This document shows, one piece after another, positions 1 through 8,900 of a DNA stretch of 54,833 nt. The notes beneath the pieces were generated by a model. The model was not told where the DNA came from and did no database searches. It saw only the letters and a program-made list of their open reading frames with translations. The DNA is from Azohydromonas australica DSM 1124 (GTDB lineage Bacteria; Pseudomonadota; Gammaproteobacteria; Burkholderiales; Burkholderiaceae_C), in the NCBI RefSeq assembly GCF_000430725.1, contig NZ_AUMO01000069.1, forward strand, positions 1-54,833, given 5' to 3'. The translations under genes were made by a program, and so were the position numbers. Every line of letters starts with the position of its first letter. Position 1 is the first letter of the stretch.

Positions 1-35
1 GTTGTGAGGTTTTAAACGTCTCCGGTCCAACTGCA

Positions 36-1074
36 CTATGCAGTTGGGCAGCCTGCTGAGTAGCCGGGTTGGTATTCGCGGTCTTGAGCCAATAGCGCCC
101 ACACTACACGTGCATTCTTGTTGGCCAGCGCAACGGCCGCGACGTTGGCGTGGCGCCGCGCAAGCAATTTGGTGAGCCAGTTCTCCACCTGCTCCTTTCT
201 GCGTAAGGAGGCAGAGAGAATGGCGCGCGCACCGTGGATCAGTAGCGTGCGCAGGTACGCGTCGCCACGCTTTACTGATACCCAGCAGCACATTCTTGCC
301 GCCGCTGGAATTCTGGCGTGGCACCAAGCCTAACCAAGCGGCAAACTGACGGCCATTTGAGAAATTCTTCGCATCGCCCACTGCGGCCACTAATGCACTA
401 GCAGTTACAGCTCCGATGCCGGGAACCGCTGCCAGTTTGCGACTCAACGCGTTATTGCGATGCCAAGCCGCAATTTGGCCTTCGATCTCGCCGACTTGGC
501 GGTCAAGTTCCTTTAGGTGGTCCAATAACCGCTGCATTAGATGCCGGAATGCTCCTGGCAGTTCGTTTGTTGCATCTTCGATCAACTCAGGCACACGCAG
601 GGTGAGGTGCGCCATTCCCTGCGGAATAATAAGCCCGAACTCGGCCAACAAGCCTCGAATTTGGTTGGCCTGAGCTGTGCGGGCTTTGATAAACCCCTGG
701 CGAGCACGGTGCAAGGCCAGAACTGCCTGCTGCTCTACATTTTTGATGGGCACAAATCTCATGTTGGGCCGCGCGACAGCCTCGCAGATCGCCTCAGCAT
801 CGGCTGCATCGTTCTTGTTCGTCTTCACGTAAGGCTTGACGAACTGAGGAGCCATCAGCTTTACCGTATGGCCCAATGCTTGGAGCTTGCGTGCCCAATG
901 GTGGGCGCTGCCACAGGCCTCCATGCCGATCAGACAAGGCTCCATATTGGCGAAATACTCGGCAACTTGGCGGCGCTTGAGCTGCTTCTTCAAAACAGCC
1001 TTGCCGTGCTCGTTCACGCCATGTACCTGAAACACGTTCTTCGCCAGGTCGATGCCGACTGTCGTAACCTTCAT
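36..1074 (-). pseudogene. IS110-family (IS1111-type) transposase, frameshifted
   Basis: This is a DEDD transposase that would move an IS110-type element by a Holliday-junction-like route. The minus strand from the ATG at 1072-1074 encodes MKVTTVGIDLAKNVFQVHGV, then the conserved MEACGSAHHWA and KTNKNDAADAEAI segments and the C-terminal SSGGKN motif. At about 271-273 (TTT on the plus strand) one extra base shifts the frame; the remaining C-terminus (RGDAYLRTLLIHGARAIL through the stop at 36) continues in a neighbouring frame. Total length, 1039 bp, is one base over a multiple of three. The rest of the gene is intact, so the lesion is either recent decay or a sequencing error. The family is normally a single ORF, so programmed frameshifting is unlikely. 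The element sits directly against a truncated IS5 transposase. Confidence 0.85.
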
Positions 1075-1163
1075 GGTGGACGCCCCTCTCGGTTCAAGTG
1101 GCTGAATCAACGCTTCCACTTTGGCACGTCGATGCCGTTACGGGTGGGGGCGTCCATCCCATT

Positions 1164-1445
1164 GCTCTCGTTGTAGGCGTGCTTGAGGTACAGCAGCGAG
1201 ACCATGAGCCGGATGGGCAGCCGCGGCCGTCCGGCATGGCTCACGCCCGCGCCGGCCACGGCCAGCGTCGGGTCGAAAAGGTCAGCGCCTTCGATGCCGC
1301 GGCCCGCGCAGTCCTTGTGCGCGAGCACCGGCGCCAACGCGGCTTCGATCTCCTTCCACGGCATGCGCGTGGCCAGCACGGCCAGCGGGTGGCGCATGTC
1401 GATCATGGTCTCCAGCCGGGCGCGGAAGAAGTCGTCGGTGCTCAT
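1164..1445 (-). pseudogene. IS5-family transposase, N-terminal fragment
   Basis: The minus strand from ATG 1443-1445 starts MSTDDFFRARLETMIDMRHP and continues through GRPRLPIRLMVSLLYLKHAYNES. This is the typical N-terminal (DUF772) part of IS5-group transposases. Similarity stops at the NES codons (about 1164); the next residues (NGMDAPTRNG) belong to the flank of the IS110 copy. The DDE catalytic core is absent, so the fragment cannot be active. The IS110 element probably inserted into, or recombined with, an older IS5 copy. The 89 bases between the fragment and the IS110 start hold no gene. Confidence 0.82.
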
Positions 1446-1630
1446 CAAGCGGCCTCCAAAACTCCCAGGGATCGAATACCGATAAGGTGAATTCTGGCAG
1501 TTCCAATTACTGCCGCATACCCTGAAAAGTCGATGGTAGCGCGGACTTACAGCGTTCTGCAGGCCCGACTATCTACGAGCCGAGCTACACAGCCCGGCGA
1601 TGCGGATAGTGCTTGCTGCGTAAGTCCTAC

Positions 1631-1664
1631 AAAAATAGCCCCCTGCCGCGGGAGGCCGGGGGCT
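1631..1664 (-). terminator. Rho-independent terminator of the triple-repeat lipoprotein gene
   Basis: AGCCCCC (1637-1643) pairs with GGGGGCT (1658-1664). Read on the minus strand the hairpin is followed by ATTTTTGTA. It lies about 55 bp past the stop of the minus-strand lipoprotein gene at 1719. Confidence 0.75.
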
Positions 1665-1718
1665 GATTATGCTTTGATTGTGCTTAATTTATCCTTTAAC
1701 ACATCAATCTTATTATGT

Positions 1719-2897
1719 CTAACCTGCGGGCGCGGATTGGTTGGCTCCACTATTTCCAAATTGGATTGCGCCTTTATTAAGCGGAATCATACAAGGGATG
1801 CTCCAATCAGAGAATCCAAATCTCTTGGTCTTACGGCTTTCGTCCGATATATAGCTGCTATCTTGAATAAGACCAATTCCCTCGCGCAAAATAAAAAAAG
1901 TGTTTTTTTCCTGGTCATCGCCGTGTAAAGCTTTTGCCTTTAACCATACCGCATAGTTGCCAGATTTCAATGTTTCACTCCGAGCGGCAGCGATAATGTG
2001 GCTCTTAATTAAAATACCGCTGCCGCTTCCGCTACGAGACTGCTCGACGGAGAAATCTCGCAATTCTATTTTCGGTGTTTTTTCGGTGGCCGATTGATCA
2101 TCCTTCCCTTCCAGAACAATTTGGCTGCTTGAACATTTAGAATAGCCAAAGACGCGCCAGTCTACGTATTTGGCGGCAACACCACCGTCCGACCTGAAAG
2201 TCGTGTCAGATGTCTCTACGTTGCCAAGACCATCCCGCATATGGACTGGAACAATTTGTTTTTCATTGTTCTTGTGCGCTTTCTTGGCTGCGAGCCAGAC
2301 TATATAGTTTCCAATCTTCATTGCATCTGATTTTGCAATCAAATTGCCACGACCTTTGTATGTTTGGACATATTTGGAGTCGTCACCAGTAACTACAAAA
2401 TCCCTGAGTTCGAACGCTTCCGGCTGCTCTTTTGCCGCGGCAACTGCGGACTGCGAACCTTCAGAAATCAAAAATCCTTCGTTGAGACGCAGCCATCCTT
2501 TTATACTCCAGTCCGTATAACCAACTTCAGGCACGACCTTCCGTTCAGCACTGGAAATGTAATCATAGGTTTCGATGGAACCAATTCCATCGCGCATATC
2601 AACTAGATCGGTAAAGTCTTTCCCGCTGCTATGAGATTCTTTAGCAGAGATCCACACCATATAGTTTCCGGAGCGAATAGCATCATCTTTCGCATATAAC
2701 ACCCCTCGTCCAGTTACGACATCGCCGTATGATTCAGATGCGGTATGTGTATTGAAGTCGCGCACCTCGAATGTCGCCGCTTTGATTGCTGCGACACCTG
2801 AAAAAATTGGTGTTTGCGCAGTCGAGGCGCTGTTCTGTTGCTGGCACGCAGACAGTATGCACATACTGTATGCTGCAACTACGAATTTCTTTCTCAT
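1719..2897 (-). CDS. Lipoprotein with three tandem copies of an uncharacterised domain
   Basis: The 392-residue product starts with a lipoprotein signal peptide ending in a lipobox (LSAC, Cys18), so it should be anchored in a membrane, probably the outer membrane. The mature part is three copies of a domain of about 100 residues, roughly at 43-143, 162-264 and 277-380. Each copy has the landmarks F/IELRDF or FEVRDF, an A(I/M/L)K/RSGNYxVW segment, a MRDGIG or LREGIG motif and a closing (Y/F)xDWSI or VDWRV. Short linkers follow each copy. I do not recognise the domain. The gene is monocistronic with its own terminator and sits between IS remnants, which suggests acquired cargo. Adhesion, binding or inhibitor roles are possible but unsupported. 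Confidence 0.8.
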   Translation of the reverse strand: MRKKFVVAAYSMCILSACQQQNSASTAQTPIFSGVAAIKAATFEVRDFNTHTASESYGDVVTGRGVLYAKDDAIRSGNYMVWISAKESHSSGKDFTDLVDMRDGIGSIETYDYISSAERKVVPEVGYTDWSIKGWLRLNEGFLISEGSQSAVAAAKEQPEAFELRDFVVTGDDSKYVQTYKGRGNLIAKSDAMKIGNYIVWLAAKKAHKNNEKQIVPVHMRDGLGNVETSDTTFRSDGGVAAKYVDWRVFGYSKCSSSQIVLEGKDDQSATEKTPKIELRDFSVEQSRSGSGSGILIKSHIIAAARSETLKSGNYAVWLKAKALHGDDQEKNTFFILREGIGLIQDSSYISDESRKTKRFGFSDWSIPCMIPLNKGAIQFGNSGANQSAPAG

Positions 2898-3127
2898 TTT
2901 AGGTCGCCCCCAGGATCGGTTGAAATCTAAGCTGCCTGAGATTGTAGCGTTGAAGAGCGCGCTTGAAACGGAACGTTAACGCGTGGCGCTATGGAAAAAG
3001 CTTCAATGCATAGCATGTAGCGTTAGTGGGTTGAAGTGTGTGCGTACCCAGCACGCGTAGGCGAAGTCCGTGACGGAGCCGAATACCGGCCCGATGCCGC
3101 GCCTCTACCCCCCGCGTCACAATTCCT

Positions 3128-3421
3128 GATGGGCGTCCAGTTTCGAGTCGCGCCCGGCCAGCGTGATGGATGGCGCTCACGTGCCGCGGTGTAGACGGCG
3201 TGGCGTGCGGCCAGGATCGCGTGGTCACGGCCAGCATGGCGGTCTGCCGGGCTGACGTAACGGATGCCGCTGTGGAAGTGCGCGGTGTTGTACCAACGCA
3301 CGAAGTCAGCCGCCCAGGCGCGAGCGTGTGCAGTATCAACGAAGCCCTTGGTGGGGAACTCCGGGCGGTATTTTGCAGCCCGGAACAAGGCCTCCGAATA
3401 TGGATTGGAGCGAGCAGTCAA
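3128..3421 (-). pseudogene. IS3-family transposase (OrfB) C-terminal fragment
   Basis: The minus strand encodes SNPYSEALFRAAKYRPEFP, then FVRWYNTAHFHSGIRYVSP and ARHAVYTAARERHP, ending near RNWTPI. These are the C-terminal landmarks of an IS3 OrfB integrase, including the last catalytic Glu (in PYSEALF). The first two catalytic Asp residues and all of OrfA are missing. After RNWTPI the frame is lost (about 3128), and upstream the reading runs straight into an unrelated remnant at about 3440. No usable start codon precedes it apart from a TTG at 3421. Confidence 0.82.
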
Positions 3422-3441
3422 CTGCGCCTGTTGGGCCCATC

Positions 3442-3699
3442 GAGCGACGACCTTTTCGGGTGACCCATCCGTTCCACCCGCTGTTTGGCCAGGAATTCGA
3501 CTTCGTCTTGCGCGGCCTGAACTGGCACCACGACAGAGCTGTCTTCCGAGACGGTGCGGACCATTTGCATTCCATCCCCGCAGCTTGGACGGATTTGGTC
3601 ACCGAGGACCCGTCCAATGTCGTGGCAGCCGGTCGAGCCTCGTTTCGGACTCAGGAACTCCTTGATCTGGTGTGCCTGCTCAACGCCTTCCACCCGTGA
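3442..3699 (+). pseudogene. DUF5372-like small protein remnant
   Basis: This plus-strand reading frame gives ERRPFRVTHPFHPLFGQEF and continues RGLNWHHDRAVFRDG, then IPAAWTDLVTEDP and VVAAGRASFRTQELLDL. The spacing of VTHPFHPL, a tryptophan-led middle and a FRxxxLLxL end matches my memory of DUF5372, a small protein found next to transposase or recombinase genes. There is no start codon of its own: the frame is fused upstream (3328-3441) to antisense IS3 sequence. I read it as a leftover from a decayed mobile element. Family assignment is from memory only. Confidence 0.5.
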
Positions 3700-4369
3700 C
3701 ACAAAGGCCGACGTGTAAGGCTGAATATGCGTTGCGCGTAAGGTTAATTACGCCGCCTCGCGATCAGACGAGCAAGGTATGTCGTTCTTGCATTAGCTAT
3801 GGATGGACTTCAGAGAGAAACTTTAAATCACCTTGAATTATGGGCAACGTGCTACATAATTGATGTTACATGCCTACCCCCAACCCCGAGACAATCATGA
3901 CTGCTGACCAAGGCGAGCCACTGGTCACTTCTTTCGACGCCACCTGGTTTCTTGGTTCTATGGAGGCGACAGATGGTATTGTGACGCGGGGGGCGACCCA
4001 GTTGCTAAGGCCCGCATCGAGCAATCGGGACTGTCGCGCGAATGCTCAGCCCGCGTACGGACGACGCGCGCCAACCCGACCATCTCCGTCGAATTCCGCC
4101 GGCTATGGCAAGTGCCATTGGGAATCGCCAATTCTTTCCTTCCCCGAGGAACCGGGTGTCCGCGTTTCCCGGCCCGTGGCGCTGATCCAATTCCGGCGTT
4201 TGGATCCCACGCAAGCAATCATGGTAGGGTCAGCGGCAACGCCCATGCTGACAGAGCAAAACCACAATGGTGGCGAAAACGGCCGTGCATTTCTGCATGC
4301 CGTGGACCATCCCTTGTGCCATGGGCAATGATGCCGCACCATTGGTTCGATAGAGCGGCAAGGTGACAC
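3700..4369. other. Gap with no recognised gene
   Basis: The region has AT-rich DNA at 3730-3870, then a plus-strand open frame at 3870-4331 (153 codons) whose product I do not recognise and whose composition (many Pro, Arg, Ser, Asn) does not look convincingly protein-like. Another frame (about 3990-4140) reads more naturally, with a segment like VEFRRLWQVPLGIANSF, so this may be a frameshifted remnant. The last 40 bp should hold the promoter and ribosome binding site (AAGGTGACAC) for the gene at 4370. Confidence 0.4.
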
Positions 4370-5332
4370 ATGTCTTCAACGAACCGATGCGGCTTATTGC
4401 AGTTGTGGAAGATTGCGTTGAGCTTGGCGCTTTTCAGTTCGCAATATGGCATGGCCGTGGAACCGAAAGACCCCGTGCTGTCACGGGGGCTGCAGCACAG
4501 CAAGGTTGGACGTTCGGTTTTGGAGGGCGCAGTCGCATCCTCAAACTTGTTGACGCACGGCCACGGGCCACGGCTGAGGGTGTCCTGGGCGAAGGCGGAC
4601 GGAGACGCCGCTCCGGTTTATCTGGTCGAAAGCCGACCCGGGGCGCTGTCAACGCCTGCGGCGGTGCCGGTTAACTGCTGGTGCGTGTTTGTTAACTTGC
4701 CGGCCCTTAATGTCTGGCTTTCTGTCCACTCAGCCGCAGGCCTGCAGAAACCGGAGCCGATGTACATCCTAAGCTTCATGCTCATGCACGAGGTCGGGCA
4801 CTTGATGAAGCGTACGGCTGGAGCCGAGTTTACCAATGGTAGTTTGTTTCAATTGAACATTGAACCAAGCTTGGCCAAGGCGCGGGAGGAGGAGGCAGAT
4901 CAGTTCGCCGCGGAGTTGGTCCGGTACTGGGCACGAGAGACGCGTGGTCGTAATTACAATGAAGCGGAGTTGATTGCGGGCGAGCTCTTGAGCCTCAGTC
5001 AGCATTTGGCGAACCGCACAGTCGGCGACTTTTGGACATACGCGTTGGGAAGTCCTGAAGCGTACTTCGACCAGAATCTGAGCCATCCGAACTTGGCTTG
5101 GAGAATTTTTCGAAGTACCCACCTCATTTGGCAGTCCGGTTATACAAAGCACCTGTTGAAGAGTTTCGAGGAAGCTAGGCAACGGGGAGTAAAAGATCCG
5201 TTTAGGTTGCCATGGTGCCATGATGATCCATCGTCTGCATCGTGCGAAAATTGGCGCCGTACTCGCCGTAATTTGGAGCGGGCCCAAATGGGTGGGAACA
5301 TGCCTGCGCCTGCGTCTCGTCCGCCGAAATGA
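4370..5332 (+). CDS. Secreted putative zinc metallopeptidase (HEVGH)
   Basis: The 320-residue protein has an N-terminal hydrophobic segment (about residues 10-29) suggesting export. It carries the zincin signature HEVGH at 140-144 inside a hydrophobic helix (YILSFMLMHEVGHLM), followed about 30 residues later by EEEADQFA (173-180), whose acidic residues could supply the third zinc ligand. A conserved middle block reads VYLVESRPG, then CWCVFVN with a Cys pair. The C-terminal half contains SHPNLAWRI. It is a clear paralogue of the gene at 10121-10963, sharing VYLVEGRPG, a CRCVFV block, HEIGH, EEEAD and SHPNLAWRI. No substrate can be named. A start at 4370 fits a weak AAGGTGA site upstream. Confidence 0.75.
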   Translation: MSSTNRCGLLQLWKIALSLALFSSQYGMAVEPKDPVLSRGLQHSKVGRSVLEGAVASSNLLTHGHGPRLRVSWAKADGDAAPVYLVESRPGALSTPAAVPVNCWCVFVNLPALNVWLSVHSAAGLQKPEPMYILSFMLMHEVGHLMKRTAGAEFTNGSLFQLNIEPSLAKAREEEADQFAAELVRYWARETRGRNYNEAELIAGELLSLSQHLANRTVGDFWTYALGSPEAYFDQNLSHPNLAWRIFRSTHLIWQSGYTKHLLKSFEEARQRGVKDPFRLPWCHDDPSSASCENWRRTRRNLERAQMGGNMPAPASRPPK

Positions 5333-5533
5333 CCGCGTCCTGAGTTGGCAGATGGTATAGACGCCTGAACCAAGAGCAGAAGGGCTTGCCTCTAGTGGCG
5401 CAGCGGTGACATTACTTGTCCTCTAGCACGAATAATTTCGCCAAGGTGCTGCTGCTATGCCTTTGGTGGTGTTCGGAGCTGCTCTGTACCGCCGGTGAAC
5501 CGTGGAAGTCTGCGGCACGTGGGTCTCCGCAGA
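5333..5533. other. Short gap without a recognised gene
   Basis: I see no convincing ORF, repeat or hairpin between the HEVGH protein stop and the IS4-like remnant. Confidence 0.4.
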
Positions 5534-5755
5534 TTCCACCACCGTCGACAACAGCAACTCACGTGGATATTGCTGCTGCCTGTGGCTCTTGAACACCTAA
5601 TCGACCCACGCCGGCTCGATCGCCCGCTCCAGCGCTACTCGCGCCATCACACTCGTGGCTTTCCGCTGCCCAAACCGTGCAAGCACTTCCTTCAGCATCG
5701 CTGGATCCAAGACTTTCAAGGTGGTGAAAAGTTGGTGCAACCAAGTGCTTGATTC
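5534..5755 (-). pseudogene. IS4-type transposase N-terminal remnant with in-frame stop
   Basis: The minus strand reads LHQLFTTLKVLDPAML, KEVLARFGQRKATSVMARVA, LERAIEPAWVD, then a TAG, then VFKSHRQQQYPRELLLSTVVE in the same frame. This matches the N-terminal part of a large IS4-like transposase family whose usual text continues PRELLFSTVVELM. An in-frame amber codon interrupts it, and similarity ends at about 5534, so only about 70 codons remain. There is no catalytic core. Assignment of the subgroup is from memory. Confidence 0.65.
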
Positions 5756-5946
5756 ATATGGGCTCTTCTTTCGTCCCGCAACCGGAGTACGCTCAGTAGC
5801 CTGCTTTGGTGCTCTCTAAGTTGTTGATTTGTATAGGGGCTTTTGAGCACCTTGAAAGCCCTGATCGCTGGATCTGAATTTACAGGTGACCCGCAGGCTT
5901 AACTGGCCGTTTCCTGAAGACCTGGAAAGAGCTGGCCCTTAGCTCC

Positions 5947-8900
5947 TTATCTCGACCGAACCAAGGGATCTGCAATGGGAGCTACCCTCTCCTGCTGAAC
6001 GGCGTTTGGGGGGCTGGGCACAGCACCTCCTGGAGCAACACTACCCTGTACCGCTAACTCCTCCGACTTAACTTCTGCACAACGCCTGGCTTGTTTTTCC
6101 ATGCCTTCAATTGCCAACGGCGAAAGGTGCCATCCCAACGGATAGCGGATACCGTCTGCCACAAGATTGAGTACCCGCACGGGAGGAAGCGACGGCCGGA
6201 CATGGCCTATCGCCATGCGTAGTGTCTGCACCGCATGCACTTGGCGAGCTTCAGCCAGAATGCCGTTAGCACCGATTCCACTGACATTTAGTACTGCCAA
6301 GCCTGGACCGATAAAGTCCATAAACAGGTCCGTACTGCGGGAGCATATTGGTCGCTCAGGGCGGTAACTCATGTCACGCGCATCCGTCGGACACGATGCT
6401 TGCGAGCCACCTGCTATGCCTGCGGCATCAGGTGGACGGTTAGAGAACACCGGGCATGCATCCTTCTGTAAAGGGGGCGGCGCCGCGCCGTTGCGCACCA
6501 TTAGCACCTGCGGAACTAGACGATCCCGTAACCATTGTCTCTGCCCTTTGTCCATCTTGGCGCAGCGCTCATATAGCTTGGCATCCAAGTCCCCTGGCAT
6601 AACAAGCAGACAGCGTTGAAATGCATGCAGCACGTCGATAGTACTTTGTGCCCCGCTATTGTCGAAGTAGCCGCCATCGGCCAAATGGCCGCAGGTTTTC
6701 AGCGGCTTCGTCGGTTTGGAGGCATTCTGGTTGGTGCCTGCCGCCATCGCTGCGCCAGGGGCACGTTCGTCGGCTCGATCCCTGCAAGCCTCCTCAGTAG
6801 CCATAAGAGCGCCTATAGCATTAACGTACGGGAAGCGTGCCGCGTTGTGAGCTGCGGCGTCCAGTGCGAGGTCGTGCCCTGTAATGCCGAGTTGGTCTTT
6901 TGCACCCCGAAATTGACGTGAATCAATAATGAGGTCACTGGCGATCGCGCGTTCACCTGACTCTACCCAAGTCGCATTGAGCAGAAGAAAAGGTACGTGC
7001 TGGCCTTCGGCTCTAGATTCAGCTAGCCCACGGCGCATTCCAGCAGTTCCGCCCTCTATGACTTGCTCAAACCAAGCTCCGCGGGACAGAAAGCCGCAGC
7101 CAGGCGTATCGCACCAGCGCGTAGGTAATACGCGCGCAAGGGCATCCTCGAACAGCCAAGCCGACAGCAAGGGCGTCAGTAGGTCAGTACGTGCGAATTT
7201 AAGTACACAGGATTTTTGGATTTGACCATTCTCCGTGCACGCTCTCAATACTGCTGCGCCAACTGCGCCGCCCGACACACCTGATATTGAGAAGGTGCGC
7301 CGCAAGAAATCCGGGTCTTGAGCTGCAAAGCGCTGCAGCACGAGAGCGGTCCAAGCTGCTGCGCGTATTCCACCTCCCTCTGTGGAAACAAAATACACAG
7401 GCAAGGTGCCATCAGCCTTGACTAAGCTGCTTGAGGTGCAAGGATCTCCTTTTTCTTTAGCTTGACACAGTGCCTCGAGCCAGTTGACCAGCGAAACGTC
7501 AAGTGTCTGGCGTGGGTCCGCAGCGACGTGCTTTTTATCCAGCGGCTGTCGGTTACTGGCCCAACGATCACCGCCCCACAGCGTCAGTGTCACTAGACCG
7601 AGCAGGCCTAGAGGTGGCAGTGTCAGGCGCACAAGAGACTGAACTCCATTCCTTTTCCGCACATTGGGCTGGCCAGTAGCGCTTTGACGCATCATTGTCA
7701 TTGCCCACCAGTACCCGAGGAGAAGAACGGCTGCTAGAAACGTTGAAAACAGCAGCATCTGCAGACTTCCCAATGGATTGGCGCCGGTCGGACCAATGGC
7801 AGGCCATACTTGGTGATTGGCGGTCCAGCCCTTTGCACCTAGGAAGCCTATGATCAAGATAAGAATGCCGACCCAGGGTATTGAGCGTGAAACTTCTGCA
7901 ATTGATAACCAACCAAAGAAGCATAGCCACAGCGCAATAGCACACAGAATCACAGCGAGACTCAAGCTCGGCACGTAATCCGTAGCATCGGGAATGCCAG
8001 GCGGTAACGCATCGATCGTGCGTAACAGCAGCATTACCAAGGTCAGCAGTAGAGGCAGGGAATAAGGCGTTACTTTGCCGAAAAAGTGGAGTTTATGAGC
8101 CCTGGTTGCCTCGCCGTGCTTTTTTGAGGAATTACGCCAGAAGCCCGCCTGGATGCCCCAGTCTCTCCAAGTTAGGCAGTTGTAGTAGTAGGTTTCGCTT
8201 GCTGCGCCGCGGTTCCAAAGGAAAAGTATCCCGAGCGCAACCGAGGTCAAGCCTAGCAATAGTGCAACCAGTGTTGGAACTATCCATTCCCGCGCAACGC
8301 CACTGCCATGTGCCGACATGATATCGTGGATGACACCGGCACACAGAACGGCTACTAAGAATGCTGGCATGAAGCCCAGCAATCGCGCCCACTGTTTAGC
8401 AAATAAATCCTCGGCTCGGCTTGAGGTGCCTTTCTGTATCGGTAAAGTGCCCACGTGTTGAATTTGGCAAACGCTACGTGTCCATAACCAGGAACTGAAT
8501 ACCATCAGCCACACTGCGATGCCGCATGCGAATAAGGCAAACAGCATCCCCGCCAAGAGCAGCAAGTTATTCGGCCTTTGCGGCCCCTCAATAGCGCCCA
8601 TGCGTAGCGGTGTTGAAGCAATGGCGTATACGACATCTCGCCCTTGATCCATGCCAACCGAAAGTACAGCCATCATTGCAAGTGCAATCAACACATAGCG
8701 GCTGCGGGCGAGCATGTCCCAAATGGCCGTGCGCAGCGCGTCGCGTGCGCTGCGTTGCGCTTGAGTCGCGGCGGCTCCCAAACGTATGCCGAATAGCCAA
8801 ATCACCGCGCCAGCGGACAACATGAAAAAGATTACCTTAATCAAAAATTGCTTTCCACTGTGGCTCCCACAACCTAACCGGTCCGGCCACCACGGCAAGG

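Noticed and set aside
36..293. Programmed frameshift for IS110 transposase
   Set aside because: The IS110 family uses one continuous frame; a single extra base in a T run is better explained as a lesion or error.
3870..4331. 153-codon open frame as a real gene
   Set aside because: No ribosome binding site, biased composition and a better-looking text in another frame; kept only as an unrecognised gap.
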